Positions 18,164 to 27,229 of a stretch of 64,000 bases of DNA are shown piece after piece. A program made the translations under genes and the position numbers. Every line of letters starts with the position of its first letter. Position 1 is the first letter of the stretch. This stretch comes from Candidatus Sumerlaea chitinivorans (GTDB lineage Bacteria > Sumerlaeota > Sumerlaeia > Sumerlaeales > Sumerlaeaceae), in NCBI GenBank assembly GCA_003290465.1, contig CP030759.1:970672-1034671 (forward strand), in the 5' to 3' direction. A model generated the notes under the pieces. The model was not told the DNA's origin. It ran no database searches and worked only from the letters and a program-made list of their open reading frames with translations.

Positions 18164-18931
18164 CTACTGTTTCGTCTGACCGACGTAAGCCTCGCGAATG
18201 CGCTTCCGTACCTCCCCTTCGAAAAAGCCGCTCAGTACATACGGGGCCAAATACTTGCCGGGGCAGAGAGTAGTCGGCACGTATTCTTGGTGGCAACGGA
18301 CAGTTTCGGGAGGGATATTGTAGTAGTCGCACAGCCACGCTACCAGCTCCGAGATCGCATTGAGCTGCTTTTCATTTGGAGCCTGAATTTCGTAGTTGCC
18401 CATCACCGAGATGAGCAGATGCCCCGTAGGATCGTAGTTTGTGTTCGTGTCCCCGACAAACTGCGGGTTTCTCCCCGCATAAATATTTCCATCAAGATCC
18501 ACGAGAAAATGGTAGGGCAAATCTGGCCAGCCCCGCTCTCTGCGTCCCCACTTTTGAAGGTTTTGTAGAAGCTTTTTGGGGTCCTGATCAGGGGTGAGTG
18601 GCTTTGGACTTCCCTCGTGGTGGATGGTGATCCTCGTCGGAGTGTGCGGCTTCATAGAAGCTGTGGTCTCTTCCCCACCCCATTCGGACTGACCAATAAT
18701 ACGCGGCTGCTTTACTTTTGGATGCGCATTTATGGTGCCGATGATTGTGGGGGAAAAGTCTCTTCCCAAGAGGAGTTGGCGCTGCCCCAAAGGACGGACT
18801 AAATCGCTTCCCGTTTGAGTTGATTCAGCACAAAGACTGCTTGGCCCACTACCGACTCCCGCGAACACACAGAGAGAGATCGCCGCGAGCGCGAAATTCA
18901 CTTTCCTTAGATTCTCCCAAAGTTTAAACAC
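18164..18931 (-). CDS. Exported N-acetylmuramoyl-L-alanine amidase (Amidase_2/PGRP)
   Basis: 255 residues with an N-terminal signal segment (about 11-34). The zinc-amidase fold is recognisable: TIHHEG with His104, YHFLVDLDGNIYAGR, and CHQEYVPTTLCPGKYL with His214 and Cys223, the three ligands of the T7-lysozyme/PGRP group. It should cleave the amide bond between MurNAc and L-Ala in the periplasm. A GTG start has GGGGAG eight bases upstream. It begins two bases after the upstream lipoprotein stop, so the two form an operon and probably share an envelope role. Confidence 0.88.
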   Translation of the reverse strand: MFKLWENLRKVNFALAAISLCVFAGVGSGPSSLCAESTQTGSDLVRPLGQRQLLLGRDFSPTIIGTINAHPKVKQPRIIGQSEWGGEETTASMKPHTPTRITIHHEGSPKPLTPDQDPKKLLQNLQKWGRRERGWPDLPYHFLVDLDGNIYAGRNPQFVGDTNTNYDPTGHLLISVMGNYEIQAPNEKQLNAISELVAWLCDYYNIPPETVRCHQEYVPTTLCPGKYLAPYVLSGFFEGEVRKRIREAYVGQTKQ

Positions 18932-18933
18932 GA

Positions 18934-19158
18934 TTATTGCTCCCCACCAACTTGTTTTCGTACGGGCAAAGCGGTGTTGGGAGGCAACGTTGTTCCCTCA
19001 GCAGAGGTTTTTTCTTTCCATCCACTCTCAGTGACGGTGGGCGCGACCTTTTCGGCCTTACGCATAGGGAATCGTTCCTTCAACTGCGTACAGCCTGCAA
19101 GTGCACAAAGAAGTGAGAGCGAGATTACCCAACTGATCAATACACGCGGCGACAACAT
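18934..19158 (-). CDS. Small lipoprotein of unknown function
   Basis: 74 residues from ATG 19158, which has a very strong AGGAGGT upstream. A hydrophobic signal with lipobox LAGC gives lipidated Cys23. The mature part is short, charged and Pro/Thr-rich, without a known domain. The amidase gene begins two bases after its stop, so it may help anchor or recruit the amidase. The open frame continues far upstream but there it is the antisense of the ABC transporter. Confidence 0.7.
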   Translation of the reverse strand: MLSPRVLISWVISLSLLCALAGCTQLKERFPMRKAEKVAPTVTESGWKEKTSAEGTTLPPNTALPVRKQVGGEQ

Positions 19159-19210
19159 TGCTGACCTCCTTTCTCCATTTTCACGCTCGTAAGCAACCCT
19201 GTTATTACAT

Positions 19211-21046
19211 CTAAATTGCAACAGTCGTGTTTGCAACCTGTTCTTTGGTTTTGAACTGGAGCTGATAGTAGCGGAAAAACTCACCTTTGCGAGCCATAAG
19301 CTCTTCGAAGTTACCAGCCTCGACCAAATGGCCTCGCTTGAGCACAAAGATGCGATTGGCTTCGATAATGGTCGAAAGCCTGTGCGCGATGATAAAACAA
19401 GTGCGATTGTGTCGTAAGTGTTTGAGTGCTTCCTGAACCACCGCTTCACTTTCACTGTCGAGGGCGCTTGTTGCCTCGTCGAGCACCAAAATCTTGGGGT
19501 TCTTGAGGATGGCGCGCGCGATTGCAATTCTTTGTTTCTGTCCACCGCTCAGCCGCACCCCCCGGTCGCCAATATCTGTGTCATACCCGTCCGGCAGACC
19601 CGTAATAAAGTCATGAGCATTCGCAAGCTTTGCCGCAGCGACTATTTCCTCAAAGGTGGCGTCCATTTTCCCATAACGAATGTTGTTTAGCACGCTGCCG
19701 CTAATAAGGATATTGTCTTGTGAAACCACGCCGATTTGTTCGCGCAAAGCCCGCAAGTTCACCTTAGTAATGTCATGTTCATCTATCAGGACCCTGCCTT
19801 CTGTGGGGAAGTAGAATCCAAGGATCATGTTTGCGACTGTAGTTTTGCCTGCGCCGCTTGCCCCAACGAGGGCGACCTGCTCTCCACTTTGAACCCGAAA
19901 ACTAACGTTATGTAAGACGGCCTCGCCTTTTCGGTATTCAAAGCAGACATTCTGGAATTCCACGGCCCCCTGCACATCAATACGCGGCAAATGGTCCGAC
20001 TTTTCTGTGTCGTAAATATCCAGTAAACCATAGACCGACTCGAGACCGGCTCTGCCCGCGTAGATGGTGTCTACGCAGCCAATCAAGGTATTAATTGGAT
20101 TCAAGAAGTAAGCGAGGAGCGAACTGAAAGCTACAATCTCTCCAAGAGTCATTCGGTCGTTTATGGTCATCCAAGCTCCAACGGTGAAAATCACGAGGAG
20201 CGCAAGGCCGCCCACAAATTGGAGCAGAATCTGAAAGGCAGCTGTCTCTGTGAACAAGCGCACGCCGCGATGGGTTACCCGGCGGATTCGCTCCTGCACC
20301 CGTTCCTGTTCGAACGGTTCTCGGGCAAAACTCTTTACGAGCCGAATGGAATGAAGAAGCTCGTGAACGATGGAGCTCATTTGCTCCATCTCTTTACGAA
20401 ATGAACGATGCCCTTCTTTCAGCTTCGTGGAGAAGGTGCGCTGAATGACATAGTAAAGTGGCACCATGACAAAAACCAGCAGGGCCAAACGTGCGTTAAT
20501 CATCAGAAGCAGAACAGCAGACGCAAGAGCCACCACAGCCGACACCAACACGGTCACAACAAGGGCATTCGCCATGACGTCAACGCGCTCGGTGTCCATG
20601 ACTACACGAGGATGGAGTTCGCTGATGCGCTCTTTATCGTAAAACCGCAGGCTCATCTGCTGGAGATGCATGACCAAACGTGCACGTAGGCGTTCAGTCA
20701 CGGTTTTTGTGCTGCTTAGCGTGAAGTAACGACTTGCGACGGTTGCGCCTATGTGCACGGCCCATAAACCCAGCCCGACCGCAATGACCCAGCCTATGGC
20801 CGAGGCGTCTTTTTGTGGGATGTACACATCAATGATGCGTTTGAAAAGAAGCGAGATCGGGATGAGGGAGACAGCCTGAACGATCGCAAAGATATTGCCG
20901 AGGAGGAGCCGGATTTTCAGGTCGTGGAACTCGAACAGGTAGCGGATAAAAACATTTTTCCGTAGTGCCTGTCGAAGCTCATGAGTCAGCCAGTGCCACG
21001 TGCGGCGGCGGAAAGGTTTGTCAGGGTCCAGAGAGTGCGAATCCAT
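19211..21046 (-). CDS. ABC exporter, MsbA-like (fused membrane and ATPase domains)
   Basis: 611 residues from ATG 21046; a TTG at 21103 could add 19. Six membrane helices in the first 330 residues form an exporter-type ABC domain, followed by an ATPase domain with Walker A GASGAGKTT (about 393-401), LSGGQKQR (about 497), Walker B ILVLDEATSALD and the H-loop IAHRLST. This layout is that of half-transporters acting as homodimers on lipids, lipopolysaccharide precursors or drugs. Substrate is not settled; the envelope genes around make lipid export plausible. Confidence 0.88.
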   Translation of the reverse strand: MDSHSLDPDKPFRRRTWHWLTHELRQALRKNVFIRYLFEFHDLKIRLLLGNIFAIVQAVSLIPISLLFKRIIDVYIPQKDASAIGWVIAVGLGLWAVHIGATVASRYFTLSSTKTVTERLRARLVMHLQQMSLRFYDKERISELHPRVVMDTERVDVMANALVVTVLVSAVVALASAVLLLMINARLALLVFVMVPLYYVIQRTFSTKLKEGHRSFRKEMEQMSSIVHELLHSIRLVKSFAREPFEQERVQERIRRVTHRGVRLFTETAAFQILLQFVGGLALLVIFTVGAWMTINDRMTLGEIVAFSSLLAYFLNPINTLIGCVDTIYAGRAGLESVYGLLDIYDTEKSDHLPRIDVQGAVEFQNVCFEYRKGEAVLHNVSFRVQSGEQVALVGASGAGKTTVANMILGFYFPTEGRVLIDEHDITKVNLRALREQIGVVSQDNILISGSVLNNIRYGKMDATFEEIVAAAKLANAHDFITGLPDGYDTDIGDRGVRLSGGQKQRIAIARAILKNPKILVLDEATSALDSESEAVVQEALKHLRHNRTCFIIAHRLSTIIEANRIFVLKRGHLVEAGNFEELMARKGEFFRYYQLQFKTKEQVANTTVAI

Positions 21047-21260
21047 AGAGCGTATTTTTCCCGATTTGGCTAAGCAATTAGTCAATGGGGTGTCACGATG
21101 CAAGAAAGATTCCGGGTGAGAGTGACAGCGCCAGCCCCATCAAACTGCTCAGGTAACGGCGGACAGTGTGCAGTCTCATGACATTTCGTTCGAGGTATCG
21201 TTCAGGAACCAGACAGACAAAGGCTCTTGCAGTACAGGCATGAAACCTGCCATGCTTGGG

Positions 21261-21273
21261 TTGGTCGGACCAA
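21261..21273. promoter_or_regulatory. Palindrome upstream of the sigma factor gene
   Basis: TTGGTC-G-GACCAA is a perfect 13-base palindrome in the divergent region between the ABC exporter and the sigma factor gene. Its size suits an operator half-site pair. It has no known owner. Confidence 0.3.
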
Positions 21274-21276
21274 ACC

Positions 21277-21325
21277 TTGGGCACGTTCTGCAGGTCAAGT
21301 GTTGCAGGAGGTTGACCGTGCCCAA
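21277..21325 (+). promoter_or_regulatory. Leader stem-loop directly before the sigma factor ribosome-binding site
   Basis: An outer 8-9 bp stem (TTGGGCACG, 21277-21285, with CGTGCCCAA, 21317-21325) encloses an inner 6-bp stem (GGTCAA, 21293-21298, with TTGACC, 21312-21317). The GAGG of the sigma gene begins two bases after the stem. It could control translation or mark a short leader. Confidence 0.4.
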
Positions 21326-21337
21326 CGAGGAAAAGGC

Positions 21338-21940
21338 ATGCGCTTTATTGGTGTCCCAAAAGAGCTTTTGCTGCGATGCCAGCAAGGAGACGAGGGAGCA
21401 TTCGAAGCGCTTTATCAAACCATTCAAGCTGATCTCTATGGGCTTCTCTGGGCAATTCTCCGCAATCACGACGACGTGACGGAAACCATGCAGGAATGCC
21501 TGATCCGAATATTTCGGCATATCAAGGGATTACGAGAACAGGAACACTTCCCGGCGTGGCTAACGCGACTTGCGGTCAACCAAGCCCGCACGCACTTAAA
21601 GCATCGCAGAAGCAATCCAGTGTCATTTTTCCAATTCGACGCAGGCGACGAACATACTGAGGAGGCAGCCGGCGCTACTATAGCGGCCGAAGGAACCAAT
21701 CCGGTGGCGAACGCGATCGCCCGCGAGCAAAGACGCGAACTTGAGAGGGCGATAGGCAAGCTTACGCCCCGGCAACGTGCTGCGATTGTACTTTATGAGA
21801 TCGAGGATATGTCTCTTGCCGAAGTTGCCAACGCATTAGGTTGTTCGGTCGGAGCAGTGAAGTTTCACCTGTTCTCAGCACGTCGGCGCCTTCGCGTTTT
21901 GCTTCGCGGACTCTCGTTGACGGAGGGCAAGAGGCCATGA
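21338..21940 (+). CDS. ECF-type RNA polymerase sigma factor
   Basis: 200 residues from ATG 21338, with GAGG and AAGG just upstream. A region 2 domain (GAFEALYQTIQADLYGLLW, with the -10 reading helix to about 95) is joined by a linker of about 40 residues to region 4 (LTPRQRAAIVLYEIEDMSLAEVANALG, helix-turn-helix near the C-terminus). There is no region 3, as in group 4 sigma factors. Its stop overlaps by four bases (ATGA) the start of a zinc-finger membrane protein that should be its anti-sigma factor. The pair probably responds to an envelope signal and autoregulates. Confidence 0.9.
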   Translation: MRFIGVPKELLLRCQQGDEGAFEALYQTIQADLYGLLWAILRNHDDVTETMQECLIRIFRHIKGLREQEHFPAWLTRLAVNQARTHLKHRRSNPVSFFQFDAGDEHTEEAAGATIAAEGTNPVANAIAREQRRELERAIGKLTPRQRAAIVLYEIEDMSLAEVANALGCSVGAVKFHLFSARRRLRVLLRGLSLTEGKRP

Positions 21941-23157
21941 GGTGCGCCGAAGTGCGTCTCAATCTCCAGGAGTACCGCCATGGCCGTTTGGACAGCGTTA
22001 TGGCCGAGGCAATTCGCAAACATCTGGAGCATTGCATCCGATGTCGTCGCCTCTATCTGGAAGAGCTCTCGCTCGCAGAACTGCTCAAAAAAGCCAGCGA
22101 AGTTCCGCTGCCGCCAACGAAGTATTTTGAGGACGTTTTCGTTGCTGCTCGGGTGCGCGCGACGCTGTCGTCCCCGCGTGAGTACGAAAGTAGTGCACGC
22201 GACAATCGACTTCCGAATCAAACGCGCCCCCACTCGTTATTACGGCAAGTTTTACCGCTCGCAGCATCCTTTATAGCTGGTGTGGTCCTTACGCTTTTCC
22301 TCACTCAGCTTGACCCACTCCTCTATCATGTTCAACGCGGCCACCCCTCTACTAAGGCCGTTATTGCTCACTCTCCGGCACTACAGACGGGTTCATCGAA
22401 GGGAGAAGACATAGGACAAGCAACCCATGTTGGGGAATCAATCTCGGGCTCACCCGAAGGTGCCGTTGCACCCGCGGCGCCCACACTGGCCTCTGATAGC
22501 CCCAAGCTTGCTGCGAGTGCTGAACCAACGCGCTTGTCCCAACCGGGTAGGGAGGCATCCTCATTGCGACGGCTAAGCAAGTCGCCCGAACCCTCTGGCA
22601 CTTCGCCTGATCAAGTCTCATCTCAGCACCGCTTGAAGGGTATCGCGACTTTTCCTGAGCGATTAGAATCGTTTGATTCGAAGATGCCTGAACGGCCCGA
22701 TGCCAACGTACTGCCAGGATCGGCTGCTGCTCCAAGCCTCATGCCCGCTACCAAGCAATCGCTATCGCGAAGAATCGAAGCCAGTGCTCTGGGGGGGACT
22801 GGGTCAAAGGACCAAAACGAAGGTACTTCACAGCTCATGGAGAACAAACTGCAGAGCGAGGAAGCGTCCGTTGGTTCAAGTAACGACTTGGCGGACTATC
22901 TCGCGGCAGGCGACCTCGTCCTGGCAGGCAAGTACGAAGACGCTTACCGGAAGTTTAGGGAAATTGGGGAACGCTTGCCGCCAACAGCGTTTCGGGTGCG
23001 GGCGTTACTACGGGCGGGGGAGATTGCATCGCAGTATCTAAGGGATCCGAATCGCGCTCGTGAAGTTCTAACGCGGTGCTTACAGCCAGAATACGCGGCT
23101 CTCATCGATGAGACTTTGCGAGAATCCATTCAGAGGTCTTTCCAAGCACTTGAGTGA
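21937..23157 (+). CDS. Membrane anti-sigma factor with zinc-finger and TPR-like periplasmic part
   Basis: 406 residues from ATG 21937, overlapping the sigma stop. The N-terminus has the zinc anti-sigma motif Cys3, His29-x3-Cys33-x2-Cys36. One membrane helix spans about 104-124. Then comes a long Ser/Pro/Ala-rich periplasmic linker (about 130-320), and finally a helical C-terminal region of about 90 residues (YLAAGDLVLAGKYEDAYRKF onward) that resembles TPR repeats. By family knowledge the cytoplasmic finger holds the sigma factor until the periplasmic part is triggered or cleaved. Confidence 0.82.
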   Translation: MRCAEVRLNLQEYRHGRLDSVMAEAIRKHLEHCIRCRRLYLEELSLAELLKKASEVPLPPTKYFEDVFVAARVRATLSSPREYESSARDNRLPNQTRPHSLLRQVLPLAASFIAGVVLTLFLTQLDPLLYHVQRGHPSTKAVIAHSPALQTGSSKGEDIGQATHVGESISGSPEGAVAPAAPTLASDSPKLAASAEPTRLSQPGREASSLRRLSKSPEPSGTSPDQVSSQHRLKGIATFPERLESFDSKMPERPDANVLPGSAAAPSLMPATKQSLSRRIEASALGGTGSKDQNEGTSQLMENKLQSEEASVGSSNDLADYLAAGDLVLAGKYEDAYRKFREIGERLPPTAFRVRALLRAGEIASQYLRDPNRAREVLTRCLQPEYAALIDETLRESIQRSFQALE

Positions 23158-23201
23158 TGCTGACGTAGGGTTATAGTTGCACCCCGCGGCTGCGTGAGGA
23201 C

Positions 23202-23219
23202 ATGATTGCTTCTCAATGA
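23202..23219 (+). other. Possible five-codon leader ORF coupled to the photolyase start
   Basis: ATG ATT GCT TCT CAA TGA has its own GAGG two bases upstream. Its stop overlaps the photolyase ATG (23216) as ATGA, while the photolyase start lacks a closer ribosome-binding site. Translational coupling through this mini-ORF would explain the arrangement. It may also be chance. Confidence 0.3.
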
Positions 23220-24574
23220 TAGCCGAGCGTGTGCAGCCCCTGAATTCGCAACCAGTGCGTCTTGGGGATTATGTGCTTTATTGGATGCAGCAGTCCCAAA
23301 GGGTTCACTGGAACCATGCTCTCGCGGTCGCAATTGAGCAGGCCAATGAACTAAAGCTGCCACTGCTGGTCGGTTTCGGCCTCACCCCAAGTTTTCCAGA
23401 GGCAAATTATCGCCACTATTATTTCATGATGGAAGGACTGGTAGAGGTTGCCGCAGAACTTCGGAAACTGGGCGCAGGGTGGGCTCTTCGTTTGGGGAGT
23501 CCTGATGAGGTGTGTCTGGAATTAGCCCAGTCAGCCGCTCTTGTGATATCGGATCGGGGATATCTGCGAATTCAAAGGGAATGGCGAAGACGAGTTGCGG
23601 AGAATGCTCCATGTGCGGTTTGGCAGGTCGAGAGCGATGTTGTCGTTCCCGTTGAGGTAGCCAGTTCGAAAGAAGAGTATGCCGCACGCACGCTCAGACC
23701 CAAAATTGCAAAATACATCCCCCGTTTCATAGAACCCGTGTCTCTGCCAGCCCTTCACGTTCGCTGGACTCACAGCGCAAATGCCGGAGAGTTCGCTGAC
23801 CCCGAGGCGATGGTAAATCTTGTCTCTAAATTCCCGATCGATTTTTCGGTCTCCCCTTCTCCCCTATTCAGAGGCGGTACGAGAGAAGCTCTTCGTCGTT
23901 TCGATGATTTCCTTGAAAAACGTTTTGAGCGGTACGCAACCGACCGTAGCAACCCCGGCGCTGATGTAACTTCCGGAATGAGTCCCTATCTACATTTCGG
24001 TCAGATCTCCGCAGCTTATCTTGCTTGGCGTGTGTGGCAGCAGCCACCTTCCCCTTCAAAAGAGGCGTTTCTCGAGGAACTCATTGTCCGGCGAGAGCTG
24101 AGTATGAACTTCGTTTTCTACAATCCGCGCTACGACTCCTACGATGCAATTCCTGAATGGGCGAAAGAGACCCTTGAGAAACATGCTAAGGACCCGCGAT
24201 CACAAGTCTATACCCTCGAAGAACTTGAGGCCGCCGCTACCCGCGATCCCTTTTGGAATGCGGCACAAAGCGAGTTGGTTGCTACGGGTTCGATGCACAA
24301 TTACATGCGCATGTACTGGGGAAAAAAGATTGTCGAGTGGACTCGGTCGCCTCAAGAGGCTTTCGCGATTGCTCTTTACCTAAACAACAAATACCAGTTG
24401 GACGGACGCGATCCAAACAGTTTTGCAGGTGTTGCTTGGTGTTTTGGTAAACACGACCGACCGTGGCCGGAGCGTCCCATTTATGGTACGGTGCGTACAA
24501 TGACTTCGTCTGGGCTTGAACGCAAATTTGACATGTCGGCCTATATAGCGCGAGTGAACTCACTAAACGGATAG
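23216..24574 (+). CDS. phr: Class II CPD photolyase
   Basis: 452 residues, the usual class II length. Light-dependent repair of cyclobutane pyrimidine dimers using FAD. Class II features are visible: YWMQQSQRVHWNHAL at the start, SPYLHFGQISA, ELIVRRELSMNFVFYN, YMRMYWGKKIVEW, and the C-terminal LDGRDPNSFAGVAWCFGKHDRPW. It suggests the organism meets sunlight. The start ATG overlaps the stop of a possible five-codon leader ORF. An aminopeptidase gene follows after 18 bases. Confidence 0.93.
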   Translation: MIAERVQPLNSQPVRLGDYVLYWMQQSQRVHWNHALAVAIEQANELKLPLLVGFGLTPSFPEANYRHYYFMMEGLVEVAAELRKLGAGWALRLGSPDEVCLELAQSAALVISDRGYLRIQREWRRRVAENAPCAVWQVESDVVVPVEVASSKEEYAARTLRPKIAKYIPRFIEPVSLPALHVRWTHSANAGEFADPEAMVNLVSKFPIDFSVSPSPLFRGGTREALRRFDDFLEKRFERYATDRSNPGADVTSGMSPYLHFGQISAAYLAWRVWQQPPSPSKEAFLEELIVRRELSMNFVFYNPRYDSYDAIPEWAKETLEKHAKDPRSQVYTLEELEAAATRDPFWNAAQSELVATGSMHNYMRMYWGKKIVEWTRSPQEAFAIALYLNNKYQLDGRDPNSFAGVAWCFGKHDRPWPERPIYGTVRTMTSSGLERKFDMSAYIARVNSLNG

Positions 24575-24592
24575 ACGGGGAGTCAGCGAACG

Positions 24593-25732
24593 GTGATGAT
24601 CTACCCAATTGATTCGCGGGATCGCGAGCTTGCAAAACTGCTCGTGCGTTACTCGACCAAAACGCGACCAGGCGATCTTGTGTTTATAGCATGCAGTGGG
24701 ATGGATGCCTTGCGGCTCGCAGCCGCATGTGCGGAGGAAGCTCTAGCTGTGGGGGCTGCGCCCTACGTTCAATTTGTTCCGCCCGAACTGCAGAGAGAAA
24801 CAATCACTCATGCTACCGAAGAAGTGTTTAAACTAATAGGGCGCTTCGAACTCAGGCAGATGAAGGCCGCGAACGTTTTCATCGGCATACGCGGGCCGGA
24901 GAACATTTTTGAACTCCGAGGGGTTCCGCCAAAGCAAATGGAACTATACTCACGCTATATTGTAAAACCAGTCCACCTTGAGCAACGTGTGAAGCACACG
25001 CGTTGGGTAGTCACTCGCTATCCCAATGCTGCAATGGCGCAGCTTGCTCAGATGAACACGGCGGAATTTGCAGACTTTTATTACCGGGTATGCTTGGCAG
25101 ACTACAGTCGGATGGCGCGCGCGGCGGCGCGGCTAAAAGCTTTGATGGAAGCAACTGATGAGGTCCGAATCAAAGGGCCAGACACGGACCTGACGTTCTC
25201 GATTCGGGGGATTCCAGCAGTTCCATGTTGCGGCGAAATGAACGTCCCAGATGGCGAATGCTTTACTGCGCCCGTGCGGACCAGCGTGAACGGTACGGTT
25301 CGATTCAATGCGCCCACGGTTTGGGAGGGCCAAGCGTTTGAAAACATCTGGCTGCGATTTAAAAACGGCAAAGTGCTGGATGCTCGAGCGGCGACCTCTG
25401 AGCAGACCAAGCTGCTCAATCGAATTCTCGACCGCGATGCTGGTGCGCGGTATGTGGGTGAGTTTTCTATAGCTTTTCATCCGGGCATTCGCGAGCCCAT
25501 GCGGGATATTCTTTTTGATGAGAAGATTTCGGGAAGTTTCCATATGGCGCTTGGGCAATGCTATGATGAAGCGCCCAACGGAAATCGTTCCGCTGTTCAC
25601 TGGGATTTAGTGTGCATTCAGCGCCCCGATTACGGTGGCGGTGAGATCTGGTTCGATGGCCAACTTGTGCGCAAGGATGGACTTTTCACCCACAAAGCCC
25701 TCAAAGCACTTAATCCGGAGAATCTCAGATGA
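24593..25732 (+). CDS. M29-family metallo-aminopeptidase
   Basis: 379 residues. The family removes N-terminal residues from peptides using two divalent metals. Recognisable metal-site segments are GEMNVPDGE (214-222), GEFSIAFHPGI, GSFHMALGQCYDE and VHWDLV near the end. The N-terminal domain matches M29 (LLVRYSTKTRPGDLV). The frame starts GTG ATG; GGGGAG stands about ten bases upstream and either codon may be used. No signal peptide is seen, so it is cytoplasmic. It is 18 bases from the photolyase gene and probably cotranscribed with it. Confidence 0.88.
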   Translation: MMIYPIDSRDRELAKLLVRYSTKTRPGDLVFIACSGMDALRLAAACAEEALAVGAAPYVQFVPPELQRETITHATEEVFKLIGRFELRQMKAANVFIGIRGPENIFELRGVPPKQMELYSRYIVKPVHLEQRVKHTRWVVTRYPNAAMAQLAQMNTAEFADFYYRVCLADYSRMARAAARLKALMEATDEVRIKGPDTDLTFSIRGIPAVPCCGEMNVPDGECFTAPVRTSVNGTVRFNAPTVWEGQAFENIWLRFKNGKVLDARAATSEQTKLLNRILDRDAGARYVGEFSIAFHPGIREPMRDILFDEKISGSFHMALGQCYDEAPNGNRSAVHWDLVCIQRPDYGGGEIWFDGQLVRKDGLFTHKALKALNPENLR

Positions 25733-25786
25733 AGGGTAGGTCTTGGTTCAGACGGCTTCCATGGTTAGTCGTGTGGGGGTGAACGT

Positions 25787-27136
25787 GTGAGAAATATCCT
25801 GTTGAGAGCAGCCGTGCCGTTTGGGCTCGTCGTGGTAGCCGTTGGAGTCTACCTCTTCTCTGAGTTCTATGCTCGTCACAGCGGTCGTACTCGGCAGGAA
25901 ACGGTGATTTCGTTTTGGGCGTTCGCTTTTCCCGCTCAGACGATGAAGATTCTCAAAACAGAATTTGAGGACGCGCATCCGGGGATTCGGGTGGAGGTGC
26001 AAACAGTCGCATGGGAACATTTACAGCAAAAAGCACTTTGGGCCATTGCTGCGAACTCGAATGTCCCCGACGTGATTGTTGCGAGCTCAGAGTGGGTTGG
26101 AGGGTTGGTGAGCGCCGGAGCTTTGGAGCCATTGGACGGTCCTGAATTCCCTGCAGAGTTCTTCCAACGGTATTTTCCCGCTGCGTTGGGGGTATACCAG
26201 TTTCCGGAAGTTCGTCGAGATCAGCCCGGAGAATATGGAAGAATTCGCCAATACGGGATCCCCTTGGATCTTGATCTCATGATGATCTTCTACCGTGCCG
26301 ATCTGGTCGACCCGATCCTTGAACGCTTGGGGTTCAAGGCGTTTCCTGAGGATTGGGAGAACTTTCAGAAGCTTGGTCGTGCGGTTTTTCAAGAATATGG
26401 TACCAGCACCCCCGCCGCCCATCTCCTCTATTTAGATCCTGAAGATCCTGTGCCGATGACCATGGCTTTTCTTCCAGCATCTGGAGCTCGAGTGCTGAGT
26501 GAAGACTATCAACGTGCAGTTTTTAACAGTCCCGAGGCTGTGGAGGCTTTTCGACTTTTTGCTCAGCTTTTAAAAGATGAGTGTGCGATTCGGTGGGAGC
26601 GAGGGACCATGGAAGATCCCATGGTGCTCTATAAGACGCACCGAGTTCTGGCGAATATTTCTGGTCCATGGTTCAGCAAACATCTCGAACGAAGAGCGCC
26701 GGAACTCTCAGGGAAATGGAAAGTTGCATTGTTTCCTCGGAGAAAGCCTGAGTACCCCTCATGCGGCTTGGGAGGGGCGTGCTTAGCAATTCCATATAAT
26801 GCTCCCCACAAACGAGAAGCCGCGGAGCTCCTCCGATTCATGGCTACGGAAAGATTTGCGTTGGCGTATTTTCAGCGAGTTGGAAGTCCTCCCCCCCAGG
26901 TGACTGCATGGAGTGATCCAACATTTGATCAGCCGGTTGCGTATTTTGGGGGACAAAAGATTTATCATGTTGTCCGGCGCGCGATCGAAACAGCTCAACC
27001 CATTCAAATTGTTCCCAAAACGCAGGTGACGCGCGATGTGCTGAGAAAATCGTTGCGTGCCATTTGCGATGGTAGAGATTTGCACGAAACCCTTGACGCG
27101 GCCGTGCAGGAAGCCAATGCGATTCTTGCGGAATAA
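25787..27136 (+). CDS. Orphan ABC-type extracellular solute-binding protein
   Basis: 449 residues with an uncleaved-looking N-terminal membrane helix (about 5-29) and no lipobox. The rest matches family 1 solute-binding proteins: ISFWAFAFPAQTMKILKTEFEDAHPGIRVEVQTVAW, a hinge region with YGIPLDLDLMMIFYR, and CGLGGACLAIPYNAP. These proteins usually bind sugars or oligosaccharides for ABC importers. No permease or ATPase gene is next to it, so it pairs with a distant transporter or acts as a sensor. The start is GTG with a GGGGGT sequence upstream. Confidence 0.82.
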   Translation: MRNILLRAAVPFGLVVVAVGVYLFSEFYARHSGRTRQETVISFWAFAFPAQTMKILKTEFEDAHPGIRVEVQTVAWEHLQQKALWAIAANSNVPDVIVASSEWVGGLVSAGALEPLDGPEFPAEFFQRYFPAALGVYQFPEVRRDQPGEYGRIRQYGIPLDLDLMMIFYRADLVDPILERLGFKAFPEDWENFQKLGRAVFQEYGTSTPAAHLLYLDPEDPVPMTMAFLPASGARVLSEDYQRAVFNSPEAVEAFRLFAQLLKDECAIRWERGTMEDPMVLYKTHRVLANISGPWFSKHLERRAPELSGKWKVALFPRRKPEYPSCGLGGACLAIPYNAPHKREAAELLRFMATERFALAYFQRVGSPPPQVTAWSDPTFDQPVAYFGGQKIYHVVRRAIETAQPIQIVPKTQVTRDVLRKSLRAICDGRDLHETLDAAVQEANAILAE

Positions 27137-27229
27137 AGTGAGGTTGACCTGACTGCAGATTGAAGTTGAACTTGCCAAGATTCCCGAGTTTTGCACGCTG
27201 CCTTGGTGGTGTGCGCAGAGGCGGAAACA

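Noticed and set aside
19159-19545. Upstream extension of the small lipoprotein frame
   Set aside because: It is antisense to the ABC exporter; the ATG at 19158 with AGGAGGT and a following signal peptide is clearly the start.
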